NCBI GenBank assembly: GCA_014804785.1
Contig: JAAUZD010000023.1
Coordinates: 102,013-166,012, forward strand
Direction of reading: 5' to 3'
DNA: 64,000 nt
Source of the DNA: Lachnospiraceae bacterium
GTDB taxonomy: Bacteria; Bacillota; Clostridia; Lachnospirales; Lachnospiraceae
Shown: positions 1 to 8,847 of the stretch, one piece after another
Layout: every line of letters starts with the position of its first letter
How positions within the stretch are numbered: position 1 is the stretch's first letter
Notes under the pieces: generated by a model
What the model was told of the DNA's origin: nothing
Database searches by the model: none
The model's input: the letters and a program-made list of their open reading frames with translations, nothing else
Translations under genes and position numbers: made by a program

Positions 1-969
1 GGATATGACAAGATTCCTACCACGCTTCCCACAGGCGAGGCAACAGCAGGAAAAATATCCTACAAGCTCCGTATTGAACAGAAAGCAAGAGATGTGGCTG
101 AATACTGCGGCTTTTCGCAGGGGATGAATTATTCCTTTGAAAGTCCCAAGGTATTTGATAAACTTCTTTTACCAGAAGATTCACCGCTTAGAAAGACGAT
201 TGTGATTGCCAATCCGCTTGGAGAAGACTTTTCAATTATGAGGACCATTTCCTTAAATGGAATGCTGACTTCTCTGGCATCCAATTACAATAGAAGAAAT
301 AAAGATGTCAGATTGTATGAACTTGGAAATATTTATCTGCCCCATCAGTTCCCTCTGACAGAACGTCCTGATGAACGGATGCAGTTCACCCTTGGCATGT
401 ATGGAGAAGGCGATTTCTATACGATGAAGGGCGTGATAGAAGAATTTTTCGATGCGGTGGGTATGAAAAAGAAAGTCGTTTATAATCCCGATGCCGGCAA
501 GCCCTTTTTACATCCCGGACGTCAGGCGGATGTCGTATATGAGGGTGATACGGTGGGCTATCTGGGAGAAGTTCATCCGATTGTATGCAAAAATTACGAT
601 ATTGCAACGAAGGTTTATATTGCAGTACTGGATATGCCCCTTATTGTGGACAAAACGACTTTTGACAGAAAATATGAAGGAATTGCAAAATACCCGGCAG
701 TATCCAGAGATATCAGTATGGTCGTGCCGAAGAATATTCTGGCAGGGCAGATTGAAGCCATGATCGAGCAAAGAGGCGGAAAGATTCTGGAGTCTTATCA
801 GCTGTTTGATATCTATGAAGGTGAGCAGATTAAGGAAGGCTTCAAATCAGTGGCATATTCCATTACGTTCCGCGCCAAAGACCGCACACTGGAAGAAAAT
901 GATATTTCAGGTGCAATGAAGAAAATTTTAAATGGTCTTGAGGGGCTGGGGATTGAATTAAGACAGTAA
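1..969 (+). CDS. pheT: Phenylalanine-tRNA ligase beta subunit, 3' part (start lies before the window)
   Basis: The frame is open from base 1 and gives about 322 residues, the C-terminal 40% of a roughly 800-residue PheT. The beta subunit pairs with PheS to charge tRNA-Phe in the cytoplasm. The visible part contains the synthetase-like core fold (residues ~1-225 here, with the segment LHPGRQADVVYEGDTVGYLG) and, from about residue 230, the FDX-ACB anticodon-binding domain, recognisable from KYPAVSRDISMVVP and the ending IELRQ. There is no frameshift. pheS would be expected just upstream, outside the window. A terminator follows directly, so the pheST unit appears to end here. Confidence 0.95.
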   Translation, partial: GYDKIPTTLPTGEATAGKISYKLRIEQKARDVAEYCGFSQGMNYSFESPKVFDKLLLPEDSPLRKTIVIANPLGEDFSIMRTISLNGMLTSLASNYNRRNKDVRLYELGNIYLPHQFPLTERPDERMQFTLGMYGEGDFYTMKGVIEEFFDAVGMKKKVVYNPDAGKPFLHPGRQADVVYEGDTVGYLGEVHPIVCKNYDIATKVYIAVLDMPLIVDKTTFDRKYEGIAKYPAVSRDISMVVPKNILAGQIEAMIEQRGGKILESYQLFDIYEGEQIKEGFKSVAYSITFRAKDRTLEENDISGAMKKILNGLEGLGIELRQ

Positions 970-981
970 ATGGGTTAAGAT

Positions 982-1027
982 AAGCACAGTGGATGGAAAG
1001 AAATACCTTTTCCCTGCTGTGCTTTTT
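982..1027 (+). terminator. Rho-independent terminator after pheT
   Basis: AAGCACAG (982-989) pairs with CTGTGCTT (1017-1024), with an inner GGAAAG/CTTTTCC pairing, followed by a T run to 1027. It lies 12 bases after the pheT stop. This argues against extending the next gene upstream into the hairpin. Confidence 0.8.
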
Positions 1028-1078
1028 ATAAGTTACATGATATCCGGGAATAATAATAAAAAGAAAGGGAATAGAAAA

Positions 1079-2554
1079 ATGGAAAAGAAAAATACATGGG
1101 AAACCTACAATGACAAGCAATTAAAGGAAGTGGATGTGTTTGCAGATGAATACAGAAATTTTCTGGATGAAGGAAAGACAGAGCGGGAGTGTGTAGATTA
1201 TATCGTAAATGCGGCAGAGAGGGCAGGATATCGTGAACTTCAAGCTGTCATCAAAAAAGGTGATAAACTAAAGAAAGGCGATAAGGTATATGCGGTATGG
1301 ATGAACAAATCCGTTGTCATGTTCCGTATTGGAGAGCAGCCCATGTCAGAGGGAATGAACATTCTGGGCGCCCATATAGATTCTCCCAGGCTGGATGTCA
1401 AGCAGAACCCGCTCTATGAGGAAGGCGGTTTTGCCTATCTGGATACCCACTATTACGGCGGAGTGAAGAAATATCAATGGGTGACGATTCCGCTTGCCCT
1501 TCACGGAGTAATCGTCAAAAAGGACGGCACTGTGGTAGAAATCAATATTGGCGAAAATGAAGATGATCCGGTTTTCTTTATCTCCGATCTTTTGATTCAC
1601 CTTGCACAGGAGCAGCTTGAGAAGAAAGCAGCTAAAGTCATTGAGGGTGAGGCGTTGGATATCATTATAGGCAATAAGCCGATTACCTTCGGAAAAGAAA
1701 AAGCTGCTGAAAAAGAAAGCAAGAGCAGCGAGGAAGCAGAGGGCAAAAAGAAGGATAAAAAGGAAAAGAAAGACAAAGAGCGTGCCAAAGAAGCGGTAAA
1801 GAAGGGAATACTGGATATTTTAAAGAAGACCTATGACGTGGAAGAGGAAGATTTCCTGTCTGCTGAACTTGAGGTGGTACCTGCCGGAAGAGCAAGGGAA
1901 GCAGGGCTTGACCGCAGCATGATCTTAGCTTACGGACAGGATGACAGGGTATGTGCATTTTCCTCCTTAAAAGCAATGCTTGAGGTGGAGGAAAGCAAAA
2001 GAACAGCCTGCTGTCTTCTGGTAGATAAAGAGGAGATTGGCAGTGTAGGCGCTACCGGCATGCAGTCAAGATTCTTTGAAAATATGGTAGCTGAGGTGAT
2101 GAATCTGACAGGAGAATATTCAGAGCTTAATGTGAGAAGATGTCTTGCTTCTTCCTGTATGCTCTCTTCAGATGTAAGCAGTGCCTTTGATCCTGCTTTT
2201 GCATCCAGTTTTGATAAGAAAAATGTAGCTTATCTCGGAGGAGGAATGGTATTCAATAAGTTTACCGGTTCCCGGGGAAAATCCGGTTCCAATGATGCCA
2301 ATGCAGAGTATCTGGCACACATCCGCCAGATTTTTGAGAAGGAAAAGATTAATTTCCAGACGGCGGAGCTTGGCAGGGTGGATCTTGGCGGCGGCGGCAC
2401 CATTGCGTACATCCTTGCCTTATATGGTATGAATGTCATTGACAGCGGTGTAGCGGTCCTTAACATGCATGCGCCCTGGGAGGCGACCAGTAAGGCGGAC
2501 GTATATGAAACAAAGCGGGGCTATATTGCCTTTTTAAGAGGAGCTGACCTGTAA
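1079..2554 (+). CDS. M18 family aminopeptidase
   Basis: A 491-residue zinc aminopeptidase (aspartyl aminopeptidase family) that removes N-terminal residues from peptides in the cytoplasm. Likely metal and catalytic residues are visible: His in GAHIDSPR (~98), Asp in GQDDRVCAF, the Glu pair in DKEEIGSVG (~317), Asp in SSDVSSAFD (~365) and His in NMHAPWE (~463). Between residues ~205 and 240 there is a very Lys/Glu-rich insert, probably a disordered surface loop. The start at 1079 is chosen because AAGAAAGGGA lies just upstream, and because the longer frame from 989 would begin inside the pheT terminator. The stop overlaps the queA start by one base (TAATG), so translation is probably coupled. 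Confidence 0.9.
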   Translation: MEKKNTWETYNDKQLKEVDVFADEYRNFLDEGKTERECVDYIVNAAERAGYRELQAVIKKGDKLKKGDKVYAVWMNKSVVMFRIGEQPMSEGMNILGAHIDSPRLDVKQNPLYEEGGFAYLDTHYYGGVKKYQWVTIPLALHGVIVKKDGTVVEINIGENEDDPVFFISDLLIHLAQEQLEKKAAKVIEGEALDIIIGNKPITFGKEKAAEKESKSSEEAEGKKKDKKEKKDKERAKEAVKKGILDILKKTYDVEEEDFLSAELEVVPAGRAREAGLDRSMILAYGQDDRVCAFSSLKAMLEVEESKRTACCLLVDKEEIGSVGATGMQSRFFENMVAEVMNLTGEYSELNVRRCLASSCMLSSDVSSAFDPAFASSFDKKNVAYLGGGMVFNKFTGSRGKSGSNDANAEYLAHIRQIFEKEKINFQTAELGRVDLGGGGTIAYILALYGMNVIDSGVAVLNMHAPWEATSKADVYETKRGYIAFLRGADL

Positions 2555-3594
2555 TGGAAGCGTCGGGACTTAAAACCGCAGATTTTTACTTTGATCTGCC
2601 CCAGGAACTGATTGCCCAGGATCCCTTAGAGGACAGGTCGTCCTCGCGGCTTCTCATGCTGGATAAAAATACGGGCGAAATCAGGCATGAGGTGTTTCGG
2701 AACATTGCGGATTATCTGGAAGAAGGCGATTGTCTGGTGCTGAACAATACCAAAGTGCTTCCGGCAAGGCTTCTTGGCGTCAAGGCGGAAACCGGCGCTG
2801 CCGTTGAGGTGCTGCTCCTTAAGCGAAGAGAAGGAGACGTGTGGGAAACGCTGGTAAAACCGGGCAGAAAGATGAAGCCGGGGGCGCATCTTGTGTTTGG
2901 AGACGGTATCTTGAAAGCGGAGGTTTTAGATGTGGTGGAGGAAGGCAACCGGCTGATCAGATTTTCCTATCAAGGGATATTCGAGGAGGTATTAGACAGT
3001 CTGGGGGAAATGCCCCTGCCGCCTTACATCACACATAAACTGAAAGATAAGAACCGTTATCAGACGGTGTATGCTAAGTATGATGGTTCTGCTGCGGCGC
3101 CTACAGCGGGGCTGCATTTTACAGAAGAACTGTTAAGGCAGATAGAGGAAAAAGGCGTGAAACTGGCTTATGTGACCCTTCATGTGGGGCTTGGCACCTT
3201 CCGCCCGGTAAAGGCGGACAATATCCTGGAACATCATATGCATTCTGAATACTATCAAATTACGGATCAGGCGGCAAAAACCATCAATGAGACAAAAAAG
3301 AGCGGTCACAGGGTCATCTGTGTGGGGACTACCAGCTGCCGTACCATAGAAAGCGCTGCGAATGCGGATGGAATGCTTAAGGAGTGCTGCGGAGATACGG
3401 AAATATTTATTTACCCGGGGTATCAGTTTAAGGTGCTGGATGGTCTGATTACCAATTTCCACCTGCCCGAGTCTACGCTGGTCATGCTGGTCAGCGCTCT
3501 TGCAGGAAGAGAAAATGTGCTTAGTGCATATCAGAAAGCTATAGAAGAGAGGTATCGCTTCTTTTCCTTTGGGGATGCGATGTTCATTAGCTGA
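2554..3594 (+). CDS. queA: S-adenosylmethionine:tRNA ribosyltransferase-isomerase
   Basis: 346 residues, full length for QueA. It transfers and isomerises the ribosyl part of SAM onto preQ1 at tRNA position 34, making epoxyqueuosine. Family signatures are present along the protein: [14 protein letters not shown] (~65), [12 protein letters not shown] (~180), [10 protein letters not shown] (~212), [10 protein letters not shown] (~258) and [17 protein letters not shown] near the end. The ATG overlaps the stop of the aminopeptidase gene. No other queuosine genes (tgt, queG) are next to it here. Confidence 0.96.
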   Translation: MEASGLKTADFYFDLPQELIAQDPLEDRSSSRLLMLDKNTGEIRHEVFRNIADYLEEGDCLVLNNTKVLPARLLGVKAETGAAVEVLLLKRREGDVWETLVKPGRKMKPGAHLVFGDGILKAEVLDVVEEGNRLIRFSYQGIFEEVLDSLGEMPLPPYITHKLKDKNRYQTVYAKYDGSAAAPTAGLHFTEELLRQIEEKGVKLAYVTLHVGLGTFRPVKADNILEHHMHSEYYQITDQAAKTINETKKSGHRVICVGTTSCRTIESAANADGMLKECCGDTEIFIYPGYQFKVLDGLITNFHLPESTLVMLVSALAGRENVLSAYQKAIEERYRFFSFGDAMFIS

Positions 3595-3633
3595 CACCGC
3601 TTCCTGGATGGGGAGAAAGGAGTTCATTATAGT

Positions 3634-4128
3634 TTGAAAAGAAAGAAAATCTATACAGTAATAGCGATAAGTCTTCTGATTGTGTTATACATTGCGATCT
3701 TTTGTTTTTCGGCAGAGGACGGAGAAAACTCATCTGACTTAAGTAATAAGGTTACAGAGATTATTATGCGGATATATTATAAAATGAGGGGAAGCGAAAG
3801 TGGAGGAGGCGTGGTGGAAGGAGCAGTTCTGCCGTTGGAAGGACTCATCAGAAAGCTTGCTCATTTCCTTGAATATATGTGTGTAGGACTCTTATCCTAC
3901 AGTCTGGTGGTTTTGTGGCATAAGCCTGCAAAGATGGGAAGTCTGGCGGTTACTGCGCAGCTTTTGATATCTGCAGGTCTGGACGAATTTCATCAGTCCT
4001 TTATTCCTGGAAGATATGCGTCCATAAAAGATGTTATGATAGATACAGCAGGTGGAATAACGGGAATTCTGTTAATAGCGGTGGGAACGAAAATACGAAA
4101 ACGCTGGCGGTACATCAGATCTCGTTAA
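3634..4128 (+). CDS. VanZ-like membrane protein
   Basis: 164 residues starting at TTG, with GGGAGAAAGGAG 11 bases upstream; no better ATG exists. Four hydrophobic segments are visible (residues ~7-25, 67-90, 98-118, 133-152). VanZ-family features are FCFSAEDGENSSDLS after the first helix, RKLAHFLEYMCVGLL, and DEFHQSFIPGRYASIKDVMIDTAGG. VanZ of enterococci gives low-level teicoplanin resistance, but most homologues have no known role, so a glycopeptide phenotype should not be assumed. It is the last gene before a strong terminator and probably belongs to the queA transcription unit. Confidence 0.85.
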   Translation: MKRKKIYTVIAISLLIVLYIAIFCFSAEDGENSSDLSNKVTEIIMRIYYKMRGSESGGGVVEGAVLPLEGLIRKLAHFLEYMCVGLLSYSLVVLWHKPAKMGSLAVTAQLLISAGLDEFHQSFIPGRYASIKDVMIDTAGGITGILLIAVGTKIRKRWRYIRSR

Positions 4129-4159
4129 AGTGAATAGACAATGTTCCTATGTAAACAAA

Positions 4160-4190
4160 AGGTTCTGTGGGTTGCCCACAGGACCTTTTT
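4160..4190. terminator. Bidirectional terminator between VanZ-like gene and tyrA
   Basis: AGGTTCTGTGGG (4160-4171), a TTG loop, then CCCACAGGACCT (4175-4186) and TTTT on the + strand. On the minus strand the stem is followed by TTTTGTTTAC, so it can also end the converging tyrA transcript. A second small CGCGC/GCGCG hairpin sits at 4193-4205. Confidence 0.85.
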
Positions 4191-4215
4191 ACCGCGCGGA
4201 GCGCGTCTGTGTTTG

Positions 4216-5310
4216 TTAATGTATGACATATCCTTTGGAACGAAGGATTTCTGAGGCGCTTTTAATGCTTTCCTCCTGATAAAATTCTACCCGGAGCACG
4301 CCGTCCTCCTGTTCTCTGTTGTGTACAATTCCTATGTTCTTGATGCTGATCTGATTGAGCGCAAGAATAGTTGCAATAGCAGCAAGGGCGCCCGGTTCGT
4401 CGGCAATCTCAATGCGGATGGAAAAGGTCTTTTTGATTGGACCGCTGGGGGCGTCAATAAAAGAATCTCGATATTGTCTTGCATCATCAAAAAACTGATA
4501 TAACTTTTCAGGCTGCGGCTGATTAATCTGCGATTTGATCTGTTCAAGGGATTTAATGTATTCATCCAAAAACCGGACGATATTGCTTTTGTTGGTGAGG
4601 CAAATCTGCTGCCACATGAGCGGGGAGGAGGAAGCAATTCTTGTAATATCCTTAAACCCGCCGGCGGCAATCAGTTTCATGATTCCCTCATCAGAATCAG
4701 AAGCCTTGATCAGATTGACTAAAGAAGCCGCAACCACGTGTGGCAGATGACTGATAGCAGCGGTCACGTAATCATGCTGTGCGCAGGTAAGAACCAGAGG
4801 GATTGCTTTAAGGGAAGCAATCAATTTTCTGAATTCTTCCGTAACCGCAGGAGCAACTTCGCTGCAAGGCGTTAGAATATAGTAGGCATTCTGGAGAAGC
4901 AGTGCTCTGGAATTGATATAACCGGTCCTTTCGCTCCCTGCCATGGGATGTCCGCCTATGAACTGACCGGACAGTCCTGCTTTTTCAATATGGCTGTGAA
5001 TATCGGTTTTTACACTGCCTACGTCAGTGAGCAGGCAGGCAGGAGAAATCATTTCTTTTAATTGCAGAAGAGTTTTGTCATTTTCTGATACGGGAGCGCA
5101 TAAAAAGATATAGTTACAGTCTGCAAATTCTTTTCCGATAGAGGAAAGTGCAAGATTGATGACACTGTCATTTTCAGCAGCTTTTAATGCTTCCTGATTG
5201 ATATCATATGCAAGCAGGCGGCTGTCTGGATAAAACTGGCGGATTGCTCTGGCAATGGAACCGCCAATCAGGCCAAGACCGATAAAGCCGCAGGTAAAAT
5301 CACTTTTCAT
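4216..5310 (-). CDS. tyrA: Prephenate dehydrogenase with C-terminal ACT domain
   Basis: 364 residues. It oxidatively decarboxylates prephenate to 4-hydroxyphenylpyruvate for tyrosine synthesis. The N-terminal dinucleotide-binding loop GLGLIGGS (~11-18) and the substrate region IGGHPMAGSERTGY (~118-131), which holds the catalytic His, are present. The middle helical domain is typical of TyrA. Residues ~297-364 form an ACT domain beginning RIEIADEPGALAAIATIL, suggesting feedback control by tyrosine. A ribosome site (AAGGAG) precedes the ATG. It lies 11 bases downstream of aroF, so the two form an operon. Confidence 0.95.
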   Translation of the reverse strand: MKSDFTCGFIGLGLIGGSIARAIRQFYPDSRLLAYDINQEALKAAENDSVINLALSSIGKEFADCNYIFLCAPVSENDKTLLQLKEMISPACLLTDVGSVKTDIHSHIEKAGLSGQFIGGHPMAGSERTGYINSRALLLQNAYYILTPCSEVAPAVTEEFRKLIASLKAIPLVLTCAQHDYVTAAISHLPHVVAASLVNLIKASDSDEGIMKLIAAGGFKDITRIASSSPLMWQQICLTNKSNIVRFLDEYIKSLEQIKSQINQPQPEKLYQFFDDARQYRDSFIDAPSGPIKKTFSIRIEIADEPGALAAIATILALNQISIKNIGIVHNREQEDGVLRVEFYQEESIKSASEILRSKGYVIH

Positions 5311-5321
5311 GAGAAATCTCC

Positions 5322-6341
5322 TTATTCTTTGAATGTTCTGCCCACCAGCTGACTAAAAGGCGCAATTTCATTGGTAAGGGCTGCAAATTTCTGGAAGGTC
5401 AGTGATTGGGGACCGTCTGAGAGGGCATGTGCCGGGTCATTATGCACTTCAATCATCAGACCGTCGGCATCACAGGCTACGGCAGCTTTTGCCATAGGGG
5501 CTACATATTTGTAGGAACCTGTAGAGTGAGAGGGGTCTACGATAATCGGCAGATGGGTCTTTTGGCGAAGCACTGGAACCGCACTTAAATCCAGGGTATT
5601 GCGGGTGGCTGTTTCAAAGGTGCGGATGCCTCTTTCGCAGAGTACCACATTGGGATTTCCCTCTGCAATAATATATTCGGCAGCGTTCAGCCATTCATCG
5701 ATGGTGGCGCAGAGACCTCTTTTTAAAAGTACCGGAAGACCGGATTGCCCCGCTTCTTTCAGTAAAATGAAATTCTGCATGTTTCGGGCACCGATTTGAA
5801 TCATATCCACATATTTGACGGCAGCCTCAATGGCATCCAGACTTACCACTTCACAGATGGTGGAAAGACCGGTAGCAGCCTTTGCTTCCTGCATATATCT
5901 AAGACCTTCCTCCTCAAGTCCCTGGAAGGAATAGGGGGAGGTACGGGGCTTGTAAGCGCCGCCGCGTAAGATGGTTGCACCGGCAGCTTTTACGGCCTCG
6001 GCAATGCACAGAAGCTGTTCTTCCGTTTCTACAGCACAGGGACCTGCCATAATGGTGAGAGTACCGGGACCGATGCTGGTGTTTCCTACCTTGACGGTAG
6101 TTGGCTCTGCATGGAATTTTCTGTTGGCGAGTTTGTAGCTTTCCGTTATGGGAACAATATGATCCACATCCTTAAAAATGGTGAGGGTTTCCGTGGAAAG
6201 TCTGGATTTGTCACCTACAAGACCGATGATTGTCACTTCTTCGCCTTTGGATAAATGAACTTGAAGGCCGTTTTCTTCAATATATCTGGTAACAGCCTGG
6301 ATGCTTTTCTCTGAAGCATGAGGTTTCATTACGATAATCAT
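5322..6341 (-). CDS. aroF: 3-deoxy-7-phosphoheptulonate synthase, type I-beta, with ferredoxin-like regulatory domain
   Basis: 339 residues. This is the first enzyme of the shikimate pathway, joining phosphoenolpyruvate and erythrose 4-phosphate. Residues 1-~70 (MIIVMKPHASEKSIQAVTRY onward) are the ferredoxin-like domain that in Thermotoga-type enzymes carries Tyr/Phe feedback. The catalytic barrel shows GPCAVETEEQLLCIAEAV, RGGAYKPRTSPYSFQG, QIGARNMQNF, LLKRG, and the metal and substrate loop IIVDPSHSTG. AAAGGAG precedes the ATG. It is first in the aroF-tyrA operon. The symbol aroF follows the usual name for this class; other names are in use. Confidence 0.94.
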   Translation of the reverse strand: MIIVMKPHASEKSIQAVTRYIEENGLQVHLSKGEEVTIIGLVGDKSRLSTETLTIFKDVDHIVPITESYKLANRKFHAEPTTVKVGNTSIGPGTLTIMAGPCAVETEEQLLCIAEAVKAAGATILRGGAYKPRTSPYSFQGLEEEGLRYMQEAKAATGLSTICEVVSLDAIEAAVKYVDMIQIGARNMQNFILLKEAGQSGLPVLLKRGLCATIDEWLNAAEYIIAEGNPNVVLCERGIRTFETATRNTLDLSAVPVLRQKTHLPIIVDPSHSTGSYKYVAPMAKAAVACDADGLMIEVHNDPAHALSDGPQSLTFQKFAALTNEIAPFSQLVGRTFKE

Positions 6342-6391
6342 TTGCTGACTCCTTTCGCGGCAATTCCTATTTTACTTGTCATTGCCTTCGT

Positions 6392-6421
6392 TTTCACAAT
6401 ATATCACTTCAACGTGTGAAA
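6392..6421. promoter_or_regulatory. Inverted repeat over the aroF promoter (possible operator)
   Basis: TTTCACA (6392-6398) and TGTGAAA (6415-6421) are perfect 7-base inverted repeats 16 bases apart. They cover the spacer and -10 region of the aroF promoter. The position fits a repressor site, but no regulator can be named. Confidence 0.35.
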
Positions 6422-6426
6422 GTCAA
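6398..6426 (-). promoter_or_regulatory. Promoter of aroF-tyrA
   Basis: Read on the minus strand: TTGACT (6426-6421), a 17-base spacer, TATATT (6403-6398). It is close to the vegetative sigma consensus and lies about 57 bases upstream of the aroF ATG. Confidence 0.75.
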
Positions 6427-6498
6427 CAGGGATTAAAATAGAAAAATATAATGCTGAAACGCATGAAATATAATTGTGTATAAAATGCACGATTATGC

Positions 6499-6527
6499 TT
6501 GTGTAAAACATAAAAATTTAGTAAAAT
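6499..6527 (+). promoter_or_regulatory. Probable promoter of the EF-G-like gene
   Basis: TTGTGT (6499-6504), a 17-base spacer and TAAAAT (6522-6527), about 87 bases before the ATG. Other A/T-rich candidates exist in the same 270-base gap, so the choice is tentative. Confidence 0.4.
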
Positions 6528-6613
6528 GTACTCATGGGAATTTTGGGGTCAAGTGTTTTTATTTGAAAATAATTGGCGTAATGCCCAAAAAAGCGGAAAA
6601 TGGAGGGACTTAT

Positions 6614-8704
6614 ATGAATATTTACACAACTGACAAGATTAGAAACGTAGTTCTGCTGGGACATGGCGGAAGCGGAAAGACCAGTCTGGCAGAGGCTATG
6701 GCATATTTATCGGGTATCACATCGAGAATGGGGAAAGTATCAGATGGAAATACCGTCAGTGACTTCGGCAAGGAAGAACAGAAGAGAAAAATATCAATCA
6801 GTACTTCCGTCATTCCGATTGAGTGGGAAGGATATAAGATTAATTTGTTAGATACACCGGGCTTCTTTGACTTTGCAGGTGAAGTGGAAGAGGCAATCAG
6901 TGCAGCGGGAGCTGCCATTATTGTTGTAAATGGCAAATCCGGTATGGAAGTGGGGACTCAGAAAGCGTGGGATTTATGCGAAAAGTATAAACTGCCCCGC
7001 ATGATTTATGTTACCAATATGGATGTGGATAATGCTTCATTCCGGCAGGTAGTGGAAGATATGACTCAGATGTTCGGGAAGAAGATGGCGCCGTTCCACC
7101 TGCCCATACGTGAGAATGAGAAATTCGTAGGTTATGTAAATGTAATTACGGAAACTGGTAATAGATGGCAGGGCAAGGAAGTTGTTGAATGCGAGGTTCC
7201 GGAATATAATAAGCCCAATCTGCAGATTTGCCGTGATACCCTTATGGAGGCAGTGGCAGAAACCAGTGAAGAAATGATGGAACGGTATTTCAGCGGTGAA
7301 ACTTTCTCAGAAGCTGAGATCAGGGCCGCTTTGAGAACAAATGTGTGTGATGGAAGCATTGTTCCTATGACAATGGGCTCCAACGTGCTGTGTCAGGGAA
7401 TTTATACCTTGCTTGATGATATTATCAAATACTTCCCAAGTCCTGAAAACAGAACGGTAGCAGGCATCAACATGAAGACGAATGAAATCTATCATGCGGA
7501 CTATGACTTTGCAAAAGCAAAATCAGCATATGTATGGAAAACCATCGTAGATCCTTTCATTGGAAAGTACTCCCTGATTAAGGTCAATTCCGGCGTTCTT
7601 AAAACAGATGATTTGATTTACAATGTTGACAAAGATATTGAAGAAAAAATTGGAAAATTATATGTGCTTCAGGGAAATAAGCCGATTGAAGTAAAAGAAC
7701 TTCACGCAGGCGATATCGGAGCGCTTGCAAAGCTGACTGCGGCCAGAACAGGAAACAGTTTATCTACCAAAGCAACCACGATTAAGTATGGACAATGGGA
7801 TATGCCAAAGCCTTATACATACATGAGGTATAATCCCAAGAATAAAGGCGATGTTGATAAGATTTCTCAGGCGCTTCAGAAAATTTCACATGAAGATCTT
7901 ACCATGAAGTATGTGAATGATTCGGAAAACAGGCAGATGCTGCTTTATGGAATGGGTGACCTGCATCTGGAAGTGATCGTCAGCAAGCTGCTAAATGAAT
8001 ATAAAGTAGAAATCGAACTGACACAGCCGAAGGTTGCATTCAGAGAGACCATTAAGAAAACTTCGGATGTAGAATACAAGTATAAGAAGCAGTCGGGCGG
8101 ACACGGTCAGTACGGTCATGTTAAGATGAAATTCGAGCCTTCGGGAAATCTTGAAGAGGCCTACACCTTTGAACAGGTCGTAGTGGGCGGCGCTGTTCCG
8201 AAAAACTACTTCCCGGCAGTAGAAAAGGGAATACAGGAATCTGTGCTGAAAGGTCCCATGGCAGCTTATCCGGTGGTAGGCGTGAAAGCAATCCTTTACG
8301 ATGGATCTTACCATCCGGTAGATTCTTCAGAAATGGCTTTTAAGATGGCGACGATTCAGGCATTCAAGAAAGGCTTTATGGAGGCGCATCCTGTTCTGCT
8401 TGAGCCTATCGTATCTTTGAAAGTTACTGTGCCGGATGCTTATACAGGCGATGTTATGGGCGACCTTAATAAGAGAAGAGGAAGAGTGCTTGGAATGAAT
8501 CCGGCACCGGGCGGTAAGCAGGTTATTGATGCGGATGTTCCTATGATGGGATTGTTCGGATATTGTACAGATCTTCGTTCCATGACAGGCGGACGAGGAG
8601 AATATGAATATGAGTTTTCACGTTATGAACAGGCTCCTTCAGATGTACAGGAGAAGGAAGTTGCTGCAAGAGCAGCGAAAGTGGCGGAAGGCTCTGATGA
8701 ATAG
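6614..8704 (+). CDS. Elongation factor G-like GTPase (EF-G2 type)
   Basis: 696 residues with the five-domain layout of EF-G, but a divergent G domain. The P-loop is GHGGSGKTS (16-24) rather than the usual GHIDAGKTT of EF-G, G3 is DTPGFFDF, and the guanine-specificity motif reads TNMD (~134-137) instead of NKMD. Domain IV and V segments are present (KQSGGHGQYGHVKM, YPVVGVKAILYDGSYHPVDSS, NKRRGRVLGM). This pattern matches the EF-G-like paralogue group rather than the main translocase, and no rpsL-rpsG-tuf genes lie beside it. The start at 6614 follows TGGAGGG; a longer frame from 6476 has no ribosome site. The paralogue's role is unknown; it may be a ribosome-associated GTPase that acts under particular conditions. 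Confidence 0.88.
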   Translation: MNIYTTDKIRNVVLLGHGGSGKTSLAEAMAYLSGITSRMGKVSDGNTVSDFGKEEQKRKISISTSVIPIEWEGYKINLLDTPGFFDFAGEVEEAISAAGAAIIVVNGKSGMEVGTQKAWDLCEKYKLPRMIYVTNMDVDNASFRQVVEDMTQMFGKKMAPFHLPIRENEKFVGYVNVITETGNRWQGKEVVECEVPEYNKPNLQICRDTLMEAVAETSEEMMERYFSGETFSEAEIRAALRTNVCDGSIVPMTMGSNVLCQGIYTLLDDIIKYFPSPENRTVAGINMKTNEIYHADYDFAKAKSAYVWKTIVDPFIGKYSLIKVNSGVLKTDDLIYNVDKDIEEKIGKLYVLQGNKPIEVKELHAGDIGALAKLTAARTGNSLSTKATTIKYGQWDMPKPYTYMRYNPKNKGDVDKISQALQKISHEDLTMKYVNDSENRQMLLYGMGDLHLEVIVSKLLNEYKVEIELTQPKVAFRETIKKTSDVEYKYKKQSGGHGQYGHVKMKFEPSGNLEEAYTFEQVVVGGAVPKNYFPAVEKGIQESVLKGPMAAYPVVGVKAILYDGSYHPVDSSEMAFKMATIQAFKKGFMEAHPVLLEPIVSLKVTVPDAYTGDVMGDLNKRRGRVLGMNPAPGGKQVIDADVPMMGLFGYCTDLRSMTGGRGEYEYEFSRYEQAPSDVQEKEVAARAAKVAEGSDE

Positions 8705-8743
8705 TGAAATTACAATAGCACGTTCTTTTTAGATGAGGGTGAT

Positions 8744-8785
8744 AGGATGCTGTATATGGGGGTATACAGCATCCTGTTGTATTTT
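8744..8785 (+). terminator. Hairpin terminator after the EF-G-like gene
   Basis: A perfect 13-bp stem, AGGATGCTGTATA (8744-8756) with TATACAGCATCCT (8763-8775) and a TGGGGG loop, followed by GTTGTATTTT. The T tract is interrupted, so termination may be partial. The next gene's -35 begins immediately after the stem. Confidence 0.65.
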
Positions 8786-8805
8786 CACGAAAGAAAATGT
8801 ATAAT
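8777..8805 (+). promoter_or_regulatory. Promoter of the 8848 gene
   Basis: TTGTAT (8777-8782), a 17-base spacer and TATAAT (8800-8805), 42 bases before the ATG. Confidence 0.6.
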
Positions 8806-8847
8806 CTATGAAATAGGCTATATCTATGCATGTAGACGGAGGATTAT

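Noticed and set aside
989..1078. Longer N-terminus for the M18 aminopeptidase
   Set aside because: The extension would start inside the pheT terminator hairpin and lacks a ribosome site; ATG 1079 has one.
3634..4128. Glycopeptide resistance gene vanZ
   Set aside because: Only the family is matched; no vanHAX genes are present and VanZ-like proteins are common in Clostridia without resistance.
6476..6613. Longer N-terminus for the EF-G-like protein
   Set aside because: No ribosome site, overlaps the likely promoter, and the family begins close to MNIYTTDKIRNV.
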